From: Ancylobacter moscoviensis
GTDB taxonomy: Bacteria > Pseudomonadota > Alphaproteobacteria > Rhizobiales > Xanthobacteraceae
Direction: 5' to 3'
Assembly (NCBI RefSeq): GCF_007559435.1
Contig: NZ_VMBP01000003.1
Location: 1-64,000 of the forward strand
Length of the DNA stretch: 64,000 nucleotides
A program made the position numbers and the translations under genes. Within the stretch, counting starts at the first letter, position 1, and the number at the start of each line of letters is the position of its first letter. Shown one piece after another: positions 8,485 to 17,698 of this stretch. The notes beneath the pieces were generated by a model. The model saw only the letters and a program-made list of their open reading frames with translations, had not been told where the DNA came from and ran no database searches.

Positions 8485-9210
8485 TCATTCATCGGCGGAG
8501 TAGCGCTCCTCCAGCCACGGATCGGCGTGGTTGTGGTAGCCGTTCTCCTCCCAGAAGCCACGCTTGTCGAAGCTGCGGAACTCGATCTTCTTGATCCACT
8601 TCGCGCTCTTCCAGAAATAGAGATGCGGCACCACCAGCCGCGCCGGGCCGCCATGCTCGATGGTGAGCGGCTTGCCTTCCCAGCTATGGACGATCAGCGC
8701 GTCCTCGGCGGCGAAGTCTTCCAGCGCGAGATTGGTGGTGTAGCCGTCATAGGAATGCAGCATGACGAAATGCGCGTCCTCGCGCGGCATCACCGCGTCG
8801 AGCAGGTCGCGCGTCGCCAGGCCTTCCCAGCGATTGTCGTAGCGTGACCAGGTGGTGACGCAGTGGATGTCGGTGGTTTCCTGCGTCTGCTTCTGGGCGC
8901 GGAAAGCCGTCCAGTCCCACGAGACCGGGTGCTCCACCGCGCCGGTGACGTCGAGACGCCAGCTCTCCAGGGGGATTCGCGGCTGCATGCCGAGATCGAG
9001 CACCGGCCAGTCGCGCACCAGATGCTGTCCGGGCGGCAGGCGATCGGATTCGGGGCGCGCCACGCGGCCGGTGAGGAACTTTCCCTCACGCGCCCAGCGC
9101 TGCTTGGTCAGGGTGAGCTTGGTCTGCGAAGGGGCGCTCGCGGGTTCGCCGGGACCGGCGCCGGGAATGTCGCCTTTCGGGGTGGCACGCGGGTCGGCGT
9201 CGTCGCTCAT
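8485..9210 (-). CDS. Sulfite-oxidase-like molybdopterin oxidoreductase (YedY/SUOX fold)
   Basis: The 241-residue product matches the short sulfite oxidase-like oxidoreductases. Visible marks are the Cys ligand of the molybdenum cofactor in DIHCVTTWSRYDN (near residue 117), GPARLVVPHLYFWKSAKW, and the end HNHADPWLEERYS. No Tat or Sec signal is evident, so a cytoplasmic place is likely, unlike periplasmic MsrP (YedY). The N-terminal 30 residues are Pro/Gly/Ala-rich. It has no heme-binding partner beside it. The substrate is unknown. It is followed on the same strand by the convergent terminator at 8424-8463. Confidence 0.85.
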   Translation of the reverse strand: MSDDADPRATPKGDIPGAGPGEPASAPSQTKLTLTKQRWAREGKFLTGRVARPESDRLPPGQHLVRDWPVLDLGMQPRIPLESWRLDVTGAVEHPVSWDWTAFRAQKQTQETTDIHCVTTWSRYDNRWEGLATRDLLDAVMPREDAHFVMLHSYDGYTTNLALEDFAAEDALIVHSWEGKPLTIEHGGPARLVVPHLYFWKSAKWIKKIEFRSFDKRGFWEENGYHNHADPWLEERYSADE

Positions 9211-9303
9211 GACCGGGCTCCTCGGAGGTGGGAGCCCATCATAGCATCGACCGGCGGCGCGTCCTTGTCGGATGACACGCCGCCGGCCGGCCGGCTGGCT
9301 AGG

Positions 9304-10035
9304 TCAGCCCACGCTCCGCTTGCGCTGGAGCATGTTCAGTCCCTCGATCGCTGCCGAGAAGGCCATGGCGGCGTAGATGTAGCCCTTCGGCACATGGGCG
9401 CCGAAGCCTTCCGCGATCAGCGTCGTGCCGATGAGCAGCAGGAAGCCGAGCGCCAGCATCACGATCGACGGGTTGCGGTTGATGAAGTTGGCGAGCGGAC
9501 CCGCCGCCAGCAGCATGGTAAGCACCGCGAAGACGACCGCGATCACCATGATCGGGATGTGCTCGGTCATGCCGACGGCGGTGATGATGCTGTCGACCGA
9601 GAACACCAGATCGAGGATCAGGATCTGCACGATCGCTGCTCCGAAGCCGATCTTGAGCGAGCCGCCCTCCATGGCATGCTGCTCTTCCGGCGGCGCCATG
9701 TTGTGGTGGATCTCCTTGGTCGCCTTCCACACCAGGAAGAGACCGCCGGCGATCAGGATGATGTCGCGCCAGGAAAAGGCCTGTCCGAACACCGTCAGCA
9801 CCGGCTCGGTAAGCTGCACGATGAACGCCACCGTGCTGAGCAGCCCGAGGCGCATGATCAGCGCCAGCCCGATGCCGATGCGCCGCGCGCGCGGACGGAT
9901 GTCCTCGGGCAGCTTGTTGGTCAGGATGGAGATGAAGAGCAGGTTGTCGATGCCGAGCACCACTTCCATGGCGATCAGCGTGACGAGCGCCGCCCAGGCC
10001 GCGGGGCTGGCGGCGAGTTCAATGAGATAATCCAT
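9304..10035 (-). CDS. TerC/YgjT-family integral membrane protein
   Basis: The 243-residue product has about seven transmembrane helices and the two TerC signatures with conserved Asp: [12 protein letters not shown] near residue 23, and [17 protein letters not shown] near residue 140. Some family members export manganese (for example Alx and MeeF), and others are tied to tellurite resistance. A metal-export role is therefore plausible, but no ter operon or yybP-ykoY-like leader is seen nearby. About 90 bases separate it from the sulfite-oxidase-like gene downstream, so co-transcription is possible. Confidence 0.85.
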   Translation of the reverse strand: MDYLIELAASPAAWAALVTLIAMEVVLGIDNLLFISILTNKLPEDIRPRARRIGIGLALIMRLGLLSTVAFIVQLTEPVLTVFGQAFSWRDIILIAGGLFLVWKATKEIHHNMAPPEEQHAMEGGSLKIGFGAAIVQILILDLVFSVDSIITAVGMTEHIPIMVIAVVFAVLTMLLAAGPLANFINRNPSIVMLALGFLLLIGTTLIAEGFGAHVPKGYIYAAMAFSAAIEGLNMLQRKRSVG

Positions 10036-10234
10036 GGGTCATTCTGCCGGATTAAGGAGCACGACGGAGACGAGCGGAATCGGGGCGTGCGCCGGAGCGG
10101 CACCCGATGACTGAACGACAATGGACTGCAAGACAGGGTCCTCTGGCCGGCACGGATGTCGGGAAGTGATCCGACATCACGCGAACGCCGGCTTGGCTCG
10201 CGTCAGAGGGGCCCGGATCGGGTAGAAGCAATTT

Positions 10235-11344
10235 ATGGCAGTGTTCGGCGCATCGCAATGGGATCGGTCGAAGGAAGGACGCTCGGGCGGAACCCCGGCG
10301 CCCCGGCGCGCCTTCTCCGTGCTGGCGCTCCTGCTCGCCCTGTGCGTCCCCGCCACCTCCGAGCCCTCGCGCATTCCCGCGTCCCCCTCCGCTGCCGGAG
10401 GGAACGGCGAAACGGTCGAGCAGGCGCTGTGCCGGATGATCGAGGGCGCCGCCAACCGCCACGACCTGCCGGTCGATTTCTTCACGCGGCTGATCTGGCG
10501 TGAGAGCAGCTTCCGCGGCGATGCGGTAAGTCCCAAGGGCGCGCAGGGCATCGCCCAGTTCATGCCCGGCACCGCCGCCGAGCGGGGGCTGGAGGACCCC
10601 TTCGATCCCGAAGCCGCCCTGCCCGCTTCCGCCGCGCTGCTTGCCGACCTGCGCACGCGCTTCGGCAATCTCGGCCTTGCGGCCGCCGCCTACAATGCCG
10701 GCCCGGCGCGCGTGGAGCGCTGGCTCGCCGGCCAGAGCGGGCTGCCGCTGGAGACGCAGGACTACCTGCTCTTCATCACCGGCCGGGCCGCCGAGGACTG
10801 GGCGGCGGAGCGCGCGGCGCAGATCGCCGCGGCCGTGCCGGCCGCCTCCCAGCCCCCGGAGGCGCCGACAGCGTTCACGCCGAACGACCCGCCCTCCTCG
10901 CCCGTGACACCTGCGCCGACTGCGCCGCCAGCGGCGGAAGCGCCGACCTCCCCGCCATCCGCTCCCCCGCCATCCACTGCCCCGCAGATCGCCGCCGCTC
11001 CGCCACCCGCGCCGAAGACCGATTGCCTCACCGTGACGGCCGCCCTGCGGCGCGGCGGCGGCGCGGTGGCGCAGGAGATCGCCACCGTCACCGCTCCGTG
11101 GGGCGTGCAGCTGTCCGGCAATTTCTCCAAGACCCGCGCCCTCAACAGCTACCAGCGGACGCACAAGCGCTTCGCCGCGCTGCTGGAGGGCACCCAGCCG
11201 ATGATCATCGGCACGCGACTGCGCTCGCGCGGCTCGCGCGCCTTCTATCGGGTCCGCGTCGCCCAGCCTTCGCGCCAGGCGGCGACCGCCCTGTGCAGCC
11301 GGCTGCGCGCCGCCGGAGGCGCCTGCATCGTGCTGCCGAGCTGA
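10235..11344 (+). CDS. Lytic transglycosylase (SLT domain) with C-terminal SPOR-like domain
   Basis: This envelope enzyme would cleave peptidoglycan glycan strands with formation of 1,6-anhydro-muramic ends. The 369-residue product has a signal/anchor helix (about 27-42) and an SLT domain (about 62-185). The catalytic Glu is at about residue 90 in WRESSF, followed by GAQGIAQFMPGTA and AAYNAGPARVERW. A Pro/Ala/Ser-rich linker (about 195-260) joins it to a C-terminal domain containing GVQLSGNFSKTRAL and YRVRV, the pattern of SPOR domains, which bind denuded glycans at division sites. Transglycosylase activity is well supported. Division-site targeting is inference. The start at 10235 is the first ATG with a full signal. 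Confidence 0.85.
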   Translation: MAVFGASQWDRSKEGRSGGTPAPRRAFSVLALLLALCVPATSEPSRIPASPSAAGGNGETVEQALCRMIEGAANRHDLPVDFFTRLIWRESSFRGDAVSPKGAQGIAQFMPGTAAERGLEDPFDPEAALPASAALLADLRTRFGNLGLAAAAYNAGPARVERWLAGQSGLPLETQDYLLFITGRAAEDWAAERAAQIAAAVPAASQPPEAPTAFTPNDPPSSPVTPAPTAPPAAEAPTSPPSAPPPSTAPQIAAAPPPAPKTDCLTVTAALRRGGGAVAQEIATVTAPWGVQLSGNFSKTRALNSYQRTHKRFAALLEGTQPMIIGTRLRSRGSRAFYRVRVAQPSRQAATALCSRLRAAGGACIVLPS

Positions 11345-11358
11345 CATTTTGAACGAGT

Positions 11359-11377
11359 GCGACAAATCTGTTGTCGC
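11359..11377. promoter_or_regulatory. Operator-like palindrome upstream of the polyamine-type ABC operon
   Basis: GCGACAA-ATCTG-TTGTCGC is a perfect 7-bp inverted repeat with a 5-base centre, 107 bases before the binding-protein start. A closely similar palindrome lies after that gene at 12618-12635. The pairing suggests a shared DNA-binding protein; no regulator gene is adjacent. Confidence 0.4.
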
Positions 11378-11483
11378 TGGACGACACAGGCTTCCTCGCC
11401 CCGCATGCGCGTGTCATCGTCCGTTCATGGCCCGGAACTAGAGCGAACGCCGTTTCGCCCTCCGGGGGCTATGGGAGGTACTG

Positions 11484-12608
11484 ATGACCCGCTTTTCCCG
11501 TCGCGACCTCATGAAGGCCGGCGCCTTCGCGCTTGCCGCGCCGGCCGTGCTGCGCGCCCATGACGCGCTGGCCAGCTCCGGCTCGCTGAATGTCTATGCC
11601 TGGGGCGACTATTTCGACAAGAACACCCTTCTCGCCGACTTCACCAACGCCAGCGGCGTGAAGGTGAACCTGTCGACCTACGGCTCCAACGAGGAGTGCG
11701 AGAACAAGCTGCGCGCCGCCGGCGGCAAGGGCTTCGACATCATCTTCCCGTCCGTCGACACCGGCCCGAACTACTACAAGGACAACCTGCTCCAGCCGAT
11801 CGACGAGGCCAAATTCAAGGCGGCGCAGATCATCCCGTCGATCTACCGCAACTCGCTGAAGCTCGGCGCGGCCCATCGCGGCAAGCGCTATCTCGTGCCC
11901 TTCGACTGGGGCACCGAGGGCATCACCTGGGATTCGACCAAGTTCGACAAGAAGTCGGGCGAGATCTCCTATGGCGACATGTGGCTGGCGGCCAATCCCA
12001 AGCAGACCGCCATCCGCCAGAAGTCGGTATTCAACGGCGTGGCGCTGTATCTCGACGCCACCGGCGAGCTGCCGTCCGACCGTGGCCTCGACCTCTACAA
12101 GTCCGAGGCGGATTCCCGCCGCGTCTTCGAGGGCGTGCTGAAGTACATCGTCGCCCACAAGGGCAATATCGGCGCCTTCTGGAACAACGCGACCGAGGCC
12201 ACCGCCGCCTTCACCGATGCCGGCTGCACCATCGGCCAGACCTGGGATACGACCGGCATCCTGCTCCACCGCAACACCGACAAGAAGTGGCGCTTCGGCA
12301 TGCCGAAGGAAGGCGGCCTCGCCTGGACCGACACGCTCGCCATCCCCTCGGGAGCGGAGAATGTCGAGCAGGCCTACGCCTTCGCGAACTTCCTGTACCA
12401 GCCGGAAGTCGGCGCCCGCTTCTCCAACACCACCGGCTACAACAGCTGCGCCGTGGGCGCCGAGAACTTCCTCTCCGAGGAAGCCCGCGCGGCCTTCCAG
12501 GCGGCCTATCCGGCGGGCACCATCGACAACCTGTTCTGGTGGCCGATGCAGACCGACTTCTACGCCAAGCTGCGCGGCGAGTACGTCGAGAAGCTCACCA
12601 ACAGCTGA
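11484..12608 (+). CDS. ABC transporter substrate-binding protein, spermidine/putrescine (PotD/PotF) type
   Basis: This periplasmic binding protein has 374 residues. The N-terminal SRRDLMKAGAF, followed by a hydrophobic run and AxA-like cleavage, is a Tat signal. The mature part starts LNVYAWGDYFDKNTL, typical of the PotD/PotF fold, and continues with GFDIIFPS and PFDWGTEGITWDS. It heads a four-gene operon with a PotA-type ATPase and two permeases. Ligands in this family include putrescine, spermidine, opines and thiamine-like compounds. Exact ligand residues cannot be judged by eye, so the substrate is open. A GGGAGG ribosome site precedes the ATG. Palindromes flank the gene on both sides. 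Confidence 0.88.
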   Translation: MTRFSRRDLMKAGAFALAAPAVLRAHDALASSGSLNVYAWGDYFDKNTLLADFTNASGVKVNLSTYGSNEECENKLRAAGGKGFDIIFPSVDTGPNYYKDNLLQPIDEAKFKAAQIIPSIYRNSLKLGAAHRGKRYLVPFDWGTEGITWDSTKFDKKSGEISYGDMWLAANPKQTAIRQKSVFNGVALYLDATGELPSDRGLDLYKSEADSRRVFEGVLKYIVAHKGNIGAFWNNATEATAAFTDAGCTIGQTWDTTGILLHRNTDKKWRFGMPKEGGLAWTDTLAIPSGAENVEQAYAFANFLYQPEVGARFSNTTGYNSCAVGAENFLSEEARAAFQAAYPAGTIDNLFWWPMQTDFYAKLRGEYVEKLTNS

Positions 12609-12617
12609 GCAGACCGC

Positions 12618-12635
12618 GCGACAGATCGCTGTCGC
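12618..12635. promoter_or_regulatory. Second operator-like palindrome, after the binding-protein gene
   Basis: GCGACAG-ATCG-CTGTCGC is a 7-bp inverted repeat starting 10 bases after the stop codon. It resembles the palindrome at 11359-11377 (shared GCGACA-R-ATC and TGTCGC). It could be a second operator or an RNA hairpin protecting the binding-protein mRNA; no T tract follows, so it is not a classical terminator. Confidence 0.35.
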
Positions 12636-12647
12636 AGCGTCGATGAG

Positions 12648-12677
12648 CGTCATCCCCGGGCCTCTCCGGGGATGACG
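12648..12677. repeat. Intergenic palindromic repeat, copy 1
   Basis: CGTCATCCCCGG-GCCTCT-CCGGGGATGACG has perfect 12-bp arms. Two other copies in the window (18039-18069, 36881-36911) share the CGTCAT outer arms and a GGGC-rich centre. All lie between genes. The type is common in alphaproteobacterial genomes as REP-like elements. Confidence 0.75.
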
Positions 12678-12782
12678 GCTTCCCTTCATGAGCCCACGAC
12701 ATGAAGGGCCGGGTGCGTGCCCGGCACCTCCCCCAGCAGCCCCGCCGCCACTTGCGTCGCCCCGAGATCGAAAGCATCGCCC

Positions 12783-13871
12783 ATGCGCGGCAAGGACGTC
12801 CGTCTCGACAAGGTTTCCATCCGCTTCGGCGATTCCATCGCCGTCCAGCCGACCGACCTCGCCATCCACGCCGGCGAGTTCTTCTCCATCCTCGGGCCGT
12901 CCGGCTGCGGCAAGACCACCCTTCTGCGCACCATCTCCGGCTTCATCCAGCCGACCGAAGGGCGGGTGCTGATCGGCGGCGAGGACATGGCCGGCAAGGG
13001 GCCGAACGAGCGTCCCACCGCCCTCATCTTCCAGAATCTCGCTCTCTTCCCGCTCATGAGCGTGGCCGAGAACGTCGCTTTCGGGCTGGAGGCGCGCGGC
13101 GTCCCCAGGGCCGAGCGGCAGCGCCGGGCCCGCGAGCTGCTGGAACTCGTCGCGCTCGAAGGTTTCGGCGACAAGAAGCCGGCTGATCTTTCCGGCGGCC
13201 AGCGCCAGCGCGTCGCCATTGCCCGCGCGCTCGCCGTCGAGCCTTCCGTCCTGCTGCTGGACGAGCCGCTCTCGGCGCTCGACCTCAAGCTGCGCCAGCA
13301 CATGCGCACCGAGCTGCGCGCCATCCAGAGGCGCGTCGGCATCACCTTCATCTACATCACCCACGACCAGGGCGAGGCGCTCGCCATGTCCGACCGCGTG
13401 GCGGTGATGAGCCGCGGCCGGCTGGAGCAGGTGGCGGATGCCGACACCCTCTACGCCGATCCCGCCACCCCTTTCGTCGCCAGCTTCGTCGGCGAGCAGA
13501 ACGTGCTGCACGGCACCGTCGCCGGCCTCACGGACGACATCGTGCAGGTCGACACGCCGGTCGGGCGCCTCAGCGGCCGGGTGAAGGGTCCGCTCGCCGT
13601 GGGCGAGGCCGCGCTGGTTCTGGTGCGCCCCGAGCGGATCGCGCTCGGCGTGGGAGGCGCGCCGGCCGGCGAGAACGTGATCGCCGCCCGCCTCGCCTCG
13701 CGCAGCCTCGAAGGCGCCTCGGTACACCTCGTCTGCGCCGCCGCCGGCCAGAACCTCACCGTCACCGTGCCGAACGGCCCCAATGTCCGCGAGCTGCCGG
13801 AAGAGCTGAGCCTTTCCTTCGGCACGCGCGACGCCCTCGTTTTCCCGGTCGGAGCACTCGCCCATGGGTAG
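12783..13871 (+). CDS. ABC transporter ATP-binding protein, PotA-like
   Basis: This cytoplasmic ATPase of a polyamine-type importer has 362 residues. Walker A GPSGCGKTT, the Q-loop segment IFQNLALFPLM, signature [15 protein letters not shown], Walker B LLLDEPLSALD and the switch His in THDQGEA are all intact. A C-terminal TOBE-like regulatory domain follows from about residue 260. The ATG at 12783 is chosen over upstream in-frame starts because homology begins at RLDKVSIRFG. The stop overlaps the next permease gene by 8 bases, which indicates translational coupling. It serves the binding protein at 11484 and the permeases at 13864 and 14978. Confidence 0.92.
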   Translation: MRGKDVRLDKVSIRFGDSIAVQPTDLAIHAGEFFSILGPSGCGKTTLLRTISGFIQPTEGRVLIGGEDMAGKGPNERPTALIFQNLALFPLMSVAENVAFGLEARGVPRAERQRRARELLELVALEGFGDKKPADLSGGQRQRVAIARALAVEPSVLLLDEPLSALDLKLRQHMRTELRAIQRRVGITFIYITHDQGEALAMSDRVAVMSRGRLEQVADADTLYADPATPFVASFVGEQNVLHGTVAGLTDDIVQVDTPVGRLSGRVKGPLAVGEAALVLVRPERIALGVGGAPAGENVIAARLASRSLEGASVHLVCAAAGQNLTVTVPNGPNVRELPEELSLSFGTRDALVFPVGALAHG

Positions 13872-14901
13872 CCTCGCCCGCGCCTATGGCCGGCCGCTCG
13901 CCACCCTCATCACCGGCATCACGCTGCTGTGGATCCTCGTGCTGATCCTCGTGCCCCTCGGCGCCATGGTCGAGCAGTCGCTGTGGTGGCGGGACTCCAA
14001 GGGCGATGTCTCGCTCGCCATCGACCGGCTCTACAACGACATCTCCCTGATCGAGCTCGACCGCAACGCCGAGACCGACCCGGCGAAGCAGGCCGCCTTC
14101 GACAAGGCGCTCGCCGAGAAGCAGGCGGAGGTCGCGACGCTCGAGGCCGAGGAGAAGAACCCGCCGAAGACCTACGGCTTCGCCAACTTCACGCGGATGA
14201 GCGCCCTGCACTTCTACATCTTCGTGCGCACCATCCTCTACGCGCTGCTGGTGACGGCCCTGGCGCTGGTGGTCTGCTATCCCGTCGCCTATGTGGTGGC
14301 GCTCGCCAGCGGGCCGCGCAAGGCGGTGATCCTGATGGTGGCGCTGATCGTGCCCTATGCGATCAACGAGTTGCTGCGCGTCTATGCCTGGCTGATGATC
14401 CTGGACTATCGCGGCGTCATCAACGGCATCCTCGGCTGGTTCGGCGTCGTCGACCTCGACAATCGCGGCTGGATTCCGTTCCTCGAAAACCCGTCCGCCG
14501 TGTTCCTGGCGATGATCTACACCTATGTGCTCTTCATGGTGTTCCCGATGGTGAACACGCTGGAGACGCTCGACCGCAACCAGATCGAGGCCGCGCGCGA
14601 CCTCGGCGCCTCGACCGCCCGGATCCACCGGCGGGTCATCATCCCGCACGCCAAGCCGGGCATCGCGGTCGGCTGCATCATGACCTTCATGCTGTCGGCC
14701 GGCTCCTATTCGGTGCCGGCGATCATGACGCGCGGCCAGGGCGGCGACTGGTTCAGCCAGCTCGTCTACCGGCAGTTCTACGAGAGCAACAACTGGAACA
14801 TGGGCTCGGCCTATGCCGTGTCGCTGCTCGTCGTATGCACCGCCTTCATCCTCATCATGATGCGCCTGTTCGGCGTCGGCCTGAGGGACATCGCGAAATG
14901 A
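13864..14901 (+). CDS. ABC transporter permease, PotB-like
   Basis: This inner-membrane permease has 345 residues. After a first transmembrane helix (about 12-35) there is a charged stretch of about 65 residues (NAETDPAKQAAFDKALAEKQ and onward) that looks like a periplasmic coiled coil. Five or six helices follow. The EAA loop EAARDLGASTARIHRRVIIPHAKPG for ATPase docking is intact. The gene overlaps the ATPase gene by 8 bases. The partner permease follows after 76 bases. Confidence 0.9.
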   Translation: MGSLARAYGRPLATLITGITLLWILVLILVPLGAMVEQSLWWRDSKGDVSLAIDRLYNDISLIELDRNAETDPAKQAAFDKALAEKQAEVATLEAEEKNPPKTYGFANFTRMSALHFYIFVRTILYALLVTALALVVCYPVAYVVALASGPRKAVILMVALIVPYAINELLRVYAWLMILDYRGVINGILGWFGVVDLDNRGWIPFLENPSAVFLAMIYTYVLFMVFPMVNTLETLDRNQIEAARDLGASTARIHRRVIIPHAKPGIAVGCIMTFMLSAGSYSVPAIMTRGQGGDWFSQLVYRQFYESNNWNMGSAYAVSLLVVCTAFILIMMRLFGVGLRDIAK

Positions 14902-14977
14902 CGGCGATCCCGCTGCCCTCCAGCCTCATCCAGCCCGTATACCGTCAGCCGAATGTCGGCATTGCCGGAGCCTGCCC

Positions 14978-15775
14978 ATGAGCACCGCCACCGAGAGCGC
15001 GGGCGCGCGGCTGGTGCTGAACATCTATATCGGCCTGTTCGTCCTCTACCTCTTCCTGCCGCTGGCGGTGATGTCGGCCGCCGCCTTCAACTCCTACGAC
15101 TACCCGTCTGTCACCCAGTGGCGCGGCTTCACGCTGCACTGGTTCGTGGCGCTCGCCAACGACCAGCGGCTGCTGCAGGGCCTCGTGAATTCCGTGCTGG
15201 TGGCGCTCGGCGTCATCGCGGTGTCGATCCCCGCCGGCCTGTCGGGCGCGCTGATCCTCACCCGGCTCGGCCAGCGCTCCGGCACCTTCCTCTATTCGGT
15301 GCTGGTCTCGCCGGTGCTGACGCCGGGCATCATCCTCGGCATTTCCAGCCTCATCTTCTGGCGCGAATTCGGCGTGCCGGGCGGGCTGTTCGTCGCCGTC
15401 ATGGCGCAGTCGAGCTTCATCGCCTCCTACGCGATGCTGCTCTTCCTCGCCCGGCTGCAACGCCAGGACCGCACGCTGGAGGAAGCGGCGCTCGACCTCG
15501 GCGCGAGCCACACGATGGTGTTCCGCCGCATCACCCTGCCCTTCCTGGCGCCGACCTGCTTCACCGCCGCCGTCGTCGCCTTCCTGCAATCCTTCGAGAA
15601 CTACAATACGACCGTCTTCGCCATCGGCGGCGAGTGGACACTGGTCACCGAGATCGCCTCGCGGCTGCGCTTCGGCCTGTCGCCGGTGATCAACGTCGTC
15701 GGCGTCATCTTCGTCGTGCTTACCCTCGTCGCCGCCACCGGCTATGTTTTGCTGAAGGGCAAGCCGAAGCGCTGA
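14978..15775 (+). CDS. ABC transporter permease, PotC-like
   Basis: This second inner-membrane permease of the polyamine-type importer has 265 residues and about six transmembrane helices. The EAA docking loop reads EEAALDLGASHTMVFRRITLPFLAP. Together with the 13864 gene it forms the heterodimeric channel. The start ATG follows GGAGCC a few bases upstream. No further transporter gene follows, so the operon ends here. The next gene is an unrelated outer-membrane-like protein. Confidence 0.9.
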   Translation: MSTATESAGARLVLNIYIGLFVLYLFLPLAVMSAAAFNSYDYPSVTQWRGFTLHWFVALANDQRLLQGLVNSVLVALGVIAVSIPAGLSGALILTRLGQRSGTFLYSVLVSPVLTPGIILGISSLIFWREFGVPGGLFVAVMAQSSFIASYAMLLFLARLQRQDRTLEEAALDLGASHTMVFRRITLPFLAPTCFTAAVVAFLQSFENYNTTVFAIGGEWTLVTEIASRLRFGLSPVINVVGVIFVVLTLVAATGYVLLKGKPKR

Positions 15776-15897
15776 CGCGGGTTTCGGCCGTGCTTCGAGG
15801 AAACGCGGGACCCGACGCCGACGCCAGGCATGACAGAAACCGACCGCGTGTCGTGGAGCAGCAGGCGCTCCACTCCGGCGGCGGGAAGTGGGGGACG

Positions 15898-16491
15898 ATG
15901 CGCTACTGCCTGATCATGCTCACCGGCATCGCCGCGCTCGCGGCGGCGACGGCCCCGGCCGCGGCCGGCAGCACTAGCATCGGCGGCGCCTTCACCACCG
16001 AGCGGGGCCCGGAGGATTTCGGCGCCACCACCGGCTCGGACTGGCAGCTCGACGTCGCCCATACCTTCGACAACAAGGTCACACTGTCCGGCTCGGCCAA
16101 GTATTACGACACGGCCGGCACCAGCGACTGGAAGGCCAACCTCCAGTTCGGCATCGGCTACACCTACGACATCGGCAAGCTGTCGCTGACGGGCACGGTC
16201 GGCATCGGCCAGCACTTCATCCAGTCGGACGATTCGACGGACTTCCCCTATTATTACCTGATGCTCGCCGGCTCCACGCCGATCGACGAGAAATGGACGT
16301 GGAACATCTTCCGCCTGCGCTACCGCAACGACTTCGACACCTCGAACGACTACGACACGCCCGAAATTGCCACCGGCGTGAGCTACAGCTTCGACCCGCA
16401 CAACAGCATGTCGGTGATGATCGAGCGCGACTGGTCGAACGGGAACCCGAGCTACACCGGCATCGAGATCGGCTACCGCTACCGGTTCTGA
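15898..16491 (+). CDS. Probable outer-membrane beta-barrel protein, function unknown
   Basis: The 197-residue product has a signal peptide ending near AAAGS. The rest is a run of alternating hydrophobic/polar strands rich in Tyr, Trp, Asp and Gly. It ends in YRYRF; a C-terminal Phe after a beta strand is the usual recognition mark for the BAM complex. This supports a small beta barrel of about eight strands. No family was recognised. The ATG at 15898 has a GTGGGGGAC site directly upstream, and the long upstream frame is a shadow of the permease gene. Position after the ABC operon may or may not mean co-transcription. Confidence 0.65.
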   Translation: MRYCLIMLTGIAALAAATAPAAAGSTSIGGAFTTERGPEDFGATTGSDWQLDVAHTFDNKVTLSGSAKYYDTAGTSDWKANLQFGIGYTYDIGKLSLTGTVGIGQHFIQSDDSTDFPYYYLMLAGSTPIDEKWTWNIFRLRYRNDFDTSNDYDTPEIATGVSYSFDPHNSMSVMIERDWSNGNPSYTGIEIGYRYRF

Positions 16492-16588
16492 GCGTTCTCA
16501 CGCCAACGTGACTCCCGGCGGCGTGACCGGCGGGGAGCAGGCTCCTAGCCTTCCGCCCGCGAGATTCTCCCGCCACGGAGCCTGTCCC

Positions 16589-17596
16589 ATGGAAAACCCG
16601 CCCATGCCCCGCCTGTCCCGCCGCGGCCTCATGCTCGGCGCCGGCGCGCTGCCCGCCGCAGCCGCCCTCACGGGCACGGCGCTTGTCGGCGCCACGCCCG
16701 CCGAGGCGCTGACGGCGACCGGCCAGCAGGTGCCGGGCCTCTACCGCTACAAGGTCGGCGCCATCGAGGTCACGGCCGTGAACGACGGCGTGCGCAGCTT
16801 CCCGCTGGCCGACGGCTTCGTGCGCAACGCCTCGCGCGATCAGGTCAACGCCGCGCTGGAAGCCGCTTTCCAGCCGAAGGACCAGATGTCGATCCAGTTC
16901 AACCCGCTGCTCATCAACAATGGCGGCAAGCTGACCCTGATCGACACCGGCAACGGCCCGCAGCCCGGCACGTCCACGGTCGGCAAGCTCGGCACCAACC
17001 TCGCCTGGGCGGGGGTGAAGCCGGCGGACGTCAACACCGTCGTCATCTCCCATTTCCACGGCGATCACATCAACGGCCTGCGCGCCGAGGATGGCGGCCT
17101 CGCCTTCCCCAATGCGGAGATCCTCGTGCCGGAGGCCGAATGGGCCTTCTGGATGGACGAGGGCGAGATGAGCCGCGCGCCGGAAGGGCTCAAGGCGAAC
17201 TTCGAGAACGTGCGCCGCGTGTTCAAGGATATCGACAGCAAGGTGACCCGCTACGGCTGGGACAAGGAGATCGCGCCCGGCCTCACCTCGGTCGACGCCT
17301 CCGGCCACACGCCGGGCCACACCGCCTTCGTGCTCGCTTCCGGCAACGGCAAGCTGTTCATCCAGTCCGACGTCACCAACACGCCGATCCTCTTCGCCCC
17401 GAATCCGGACTGGCAGGTGCAGTTCGACATGGACGGCGACAAGGCGGCGCAGACCCGGCGGCGCATCTACGACATGCTCGCCGCCGAGCGCCTCCAGCTC
17501 ACCGGCTACCACTACCCCTTCCCCGCCACGGGCTTCATCCGCAAGGACGGCAACGGCTACGCGGCGGTGCCGGCGATCTGGAGCCCGGTGCTCTGA
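16589..17596 (+). CDS. Tat-exported MBL-fold metallo-hydrolase
   Basis: The 335-residue product begins with a twin-arginine signal (LSRRGLMLGAG then a hydrophobic run) and so is exported folded to the periplasm. The metallo-beta-lactamase fold is shown by the zinc motif SHFHGDH at about residue 155, LTLIDTGNG earlier, and DASGHTPGHTAF later. This layout fits periplasmic relatives of lactonases and methyl parathion hydrolase-like enzymes. The substrate is unknown. The ATG at 16589 has a GGAG site 9 bases upstream; ATG at 16604 is a possible alternative still ahead of the Tat motif. Confidence 0.87.
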   Translation: MENPPMPRLSRRGLMLGAGALPAAAALTGTALVGATPAEALTATGQQVPGLYRYKVGAIEVTAVNDGVRSFPLADGFVRNASRDQVNAALEAAFQPKDQMSIQFNPLLINNGGKLTLIDTGNGPQPGTSTVGKLGTNLAWAGVKPADVNTVVISHFHGDHINGLRAEDGGLAFPNAEILVPEAEWAFWMDEGEMSRAPEGLKANFENVRRVFKDIDSKVTRYGWDKEIAPGLTSVDASGHTPGHTAFVLASGNGKLFIQSDVTNTPILFAPNPDWQVQFDMDGDKAAQTRRRIYDMLAAERLQLTGYHYPFPATGFIRKDGNGYAAVPAIWSPVL

Positions 17597-17698
17597 GGAC
17601 GGGCGCTTCCCGCGCCGGGTGAACCTCGGCGCTTGGCAGGGAGCGGCGGCGCGGCTATGTCTCGCCGCCGATTTTCCATCGCCAGCCCGAGGACGGCC

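Noticed and set aside
11469-13865. A 798-codon open frame opposite the binding-protein and ATPase genes
   Set aside because: Shadow of two clear ABC transporter genes, no family features.
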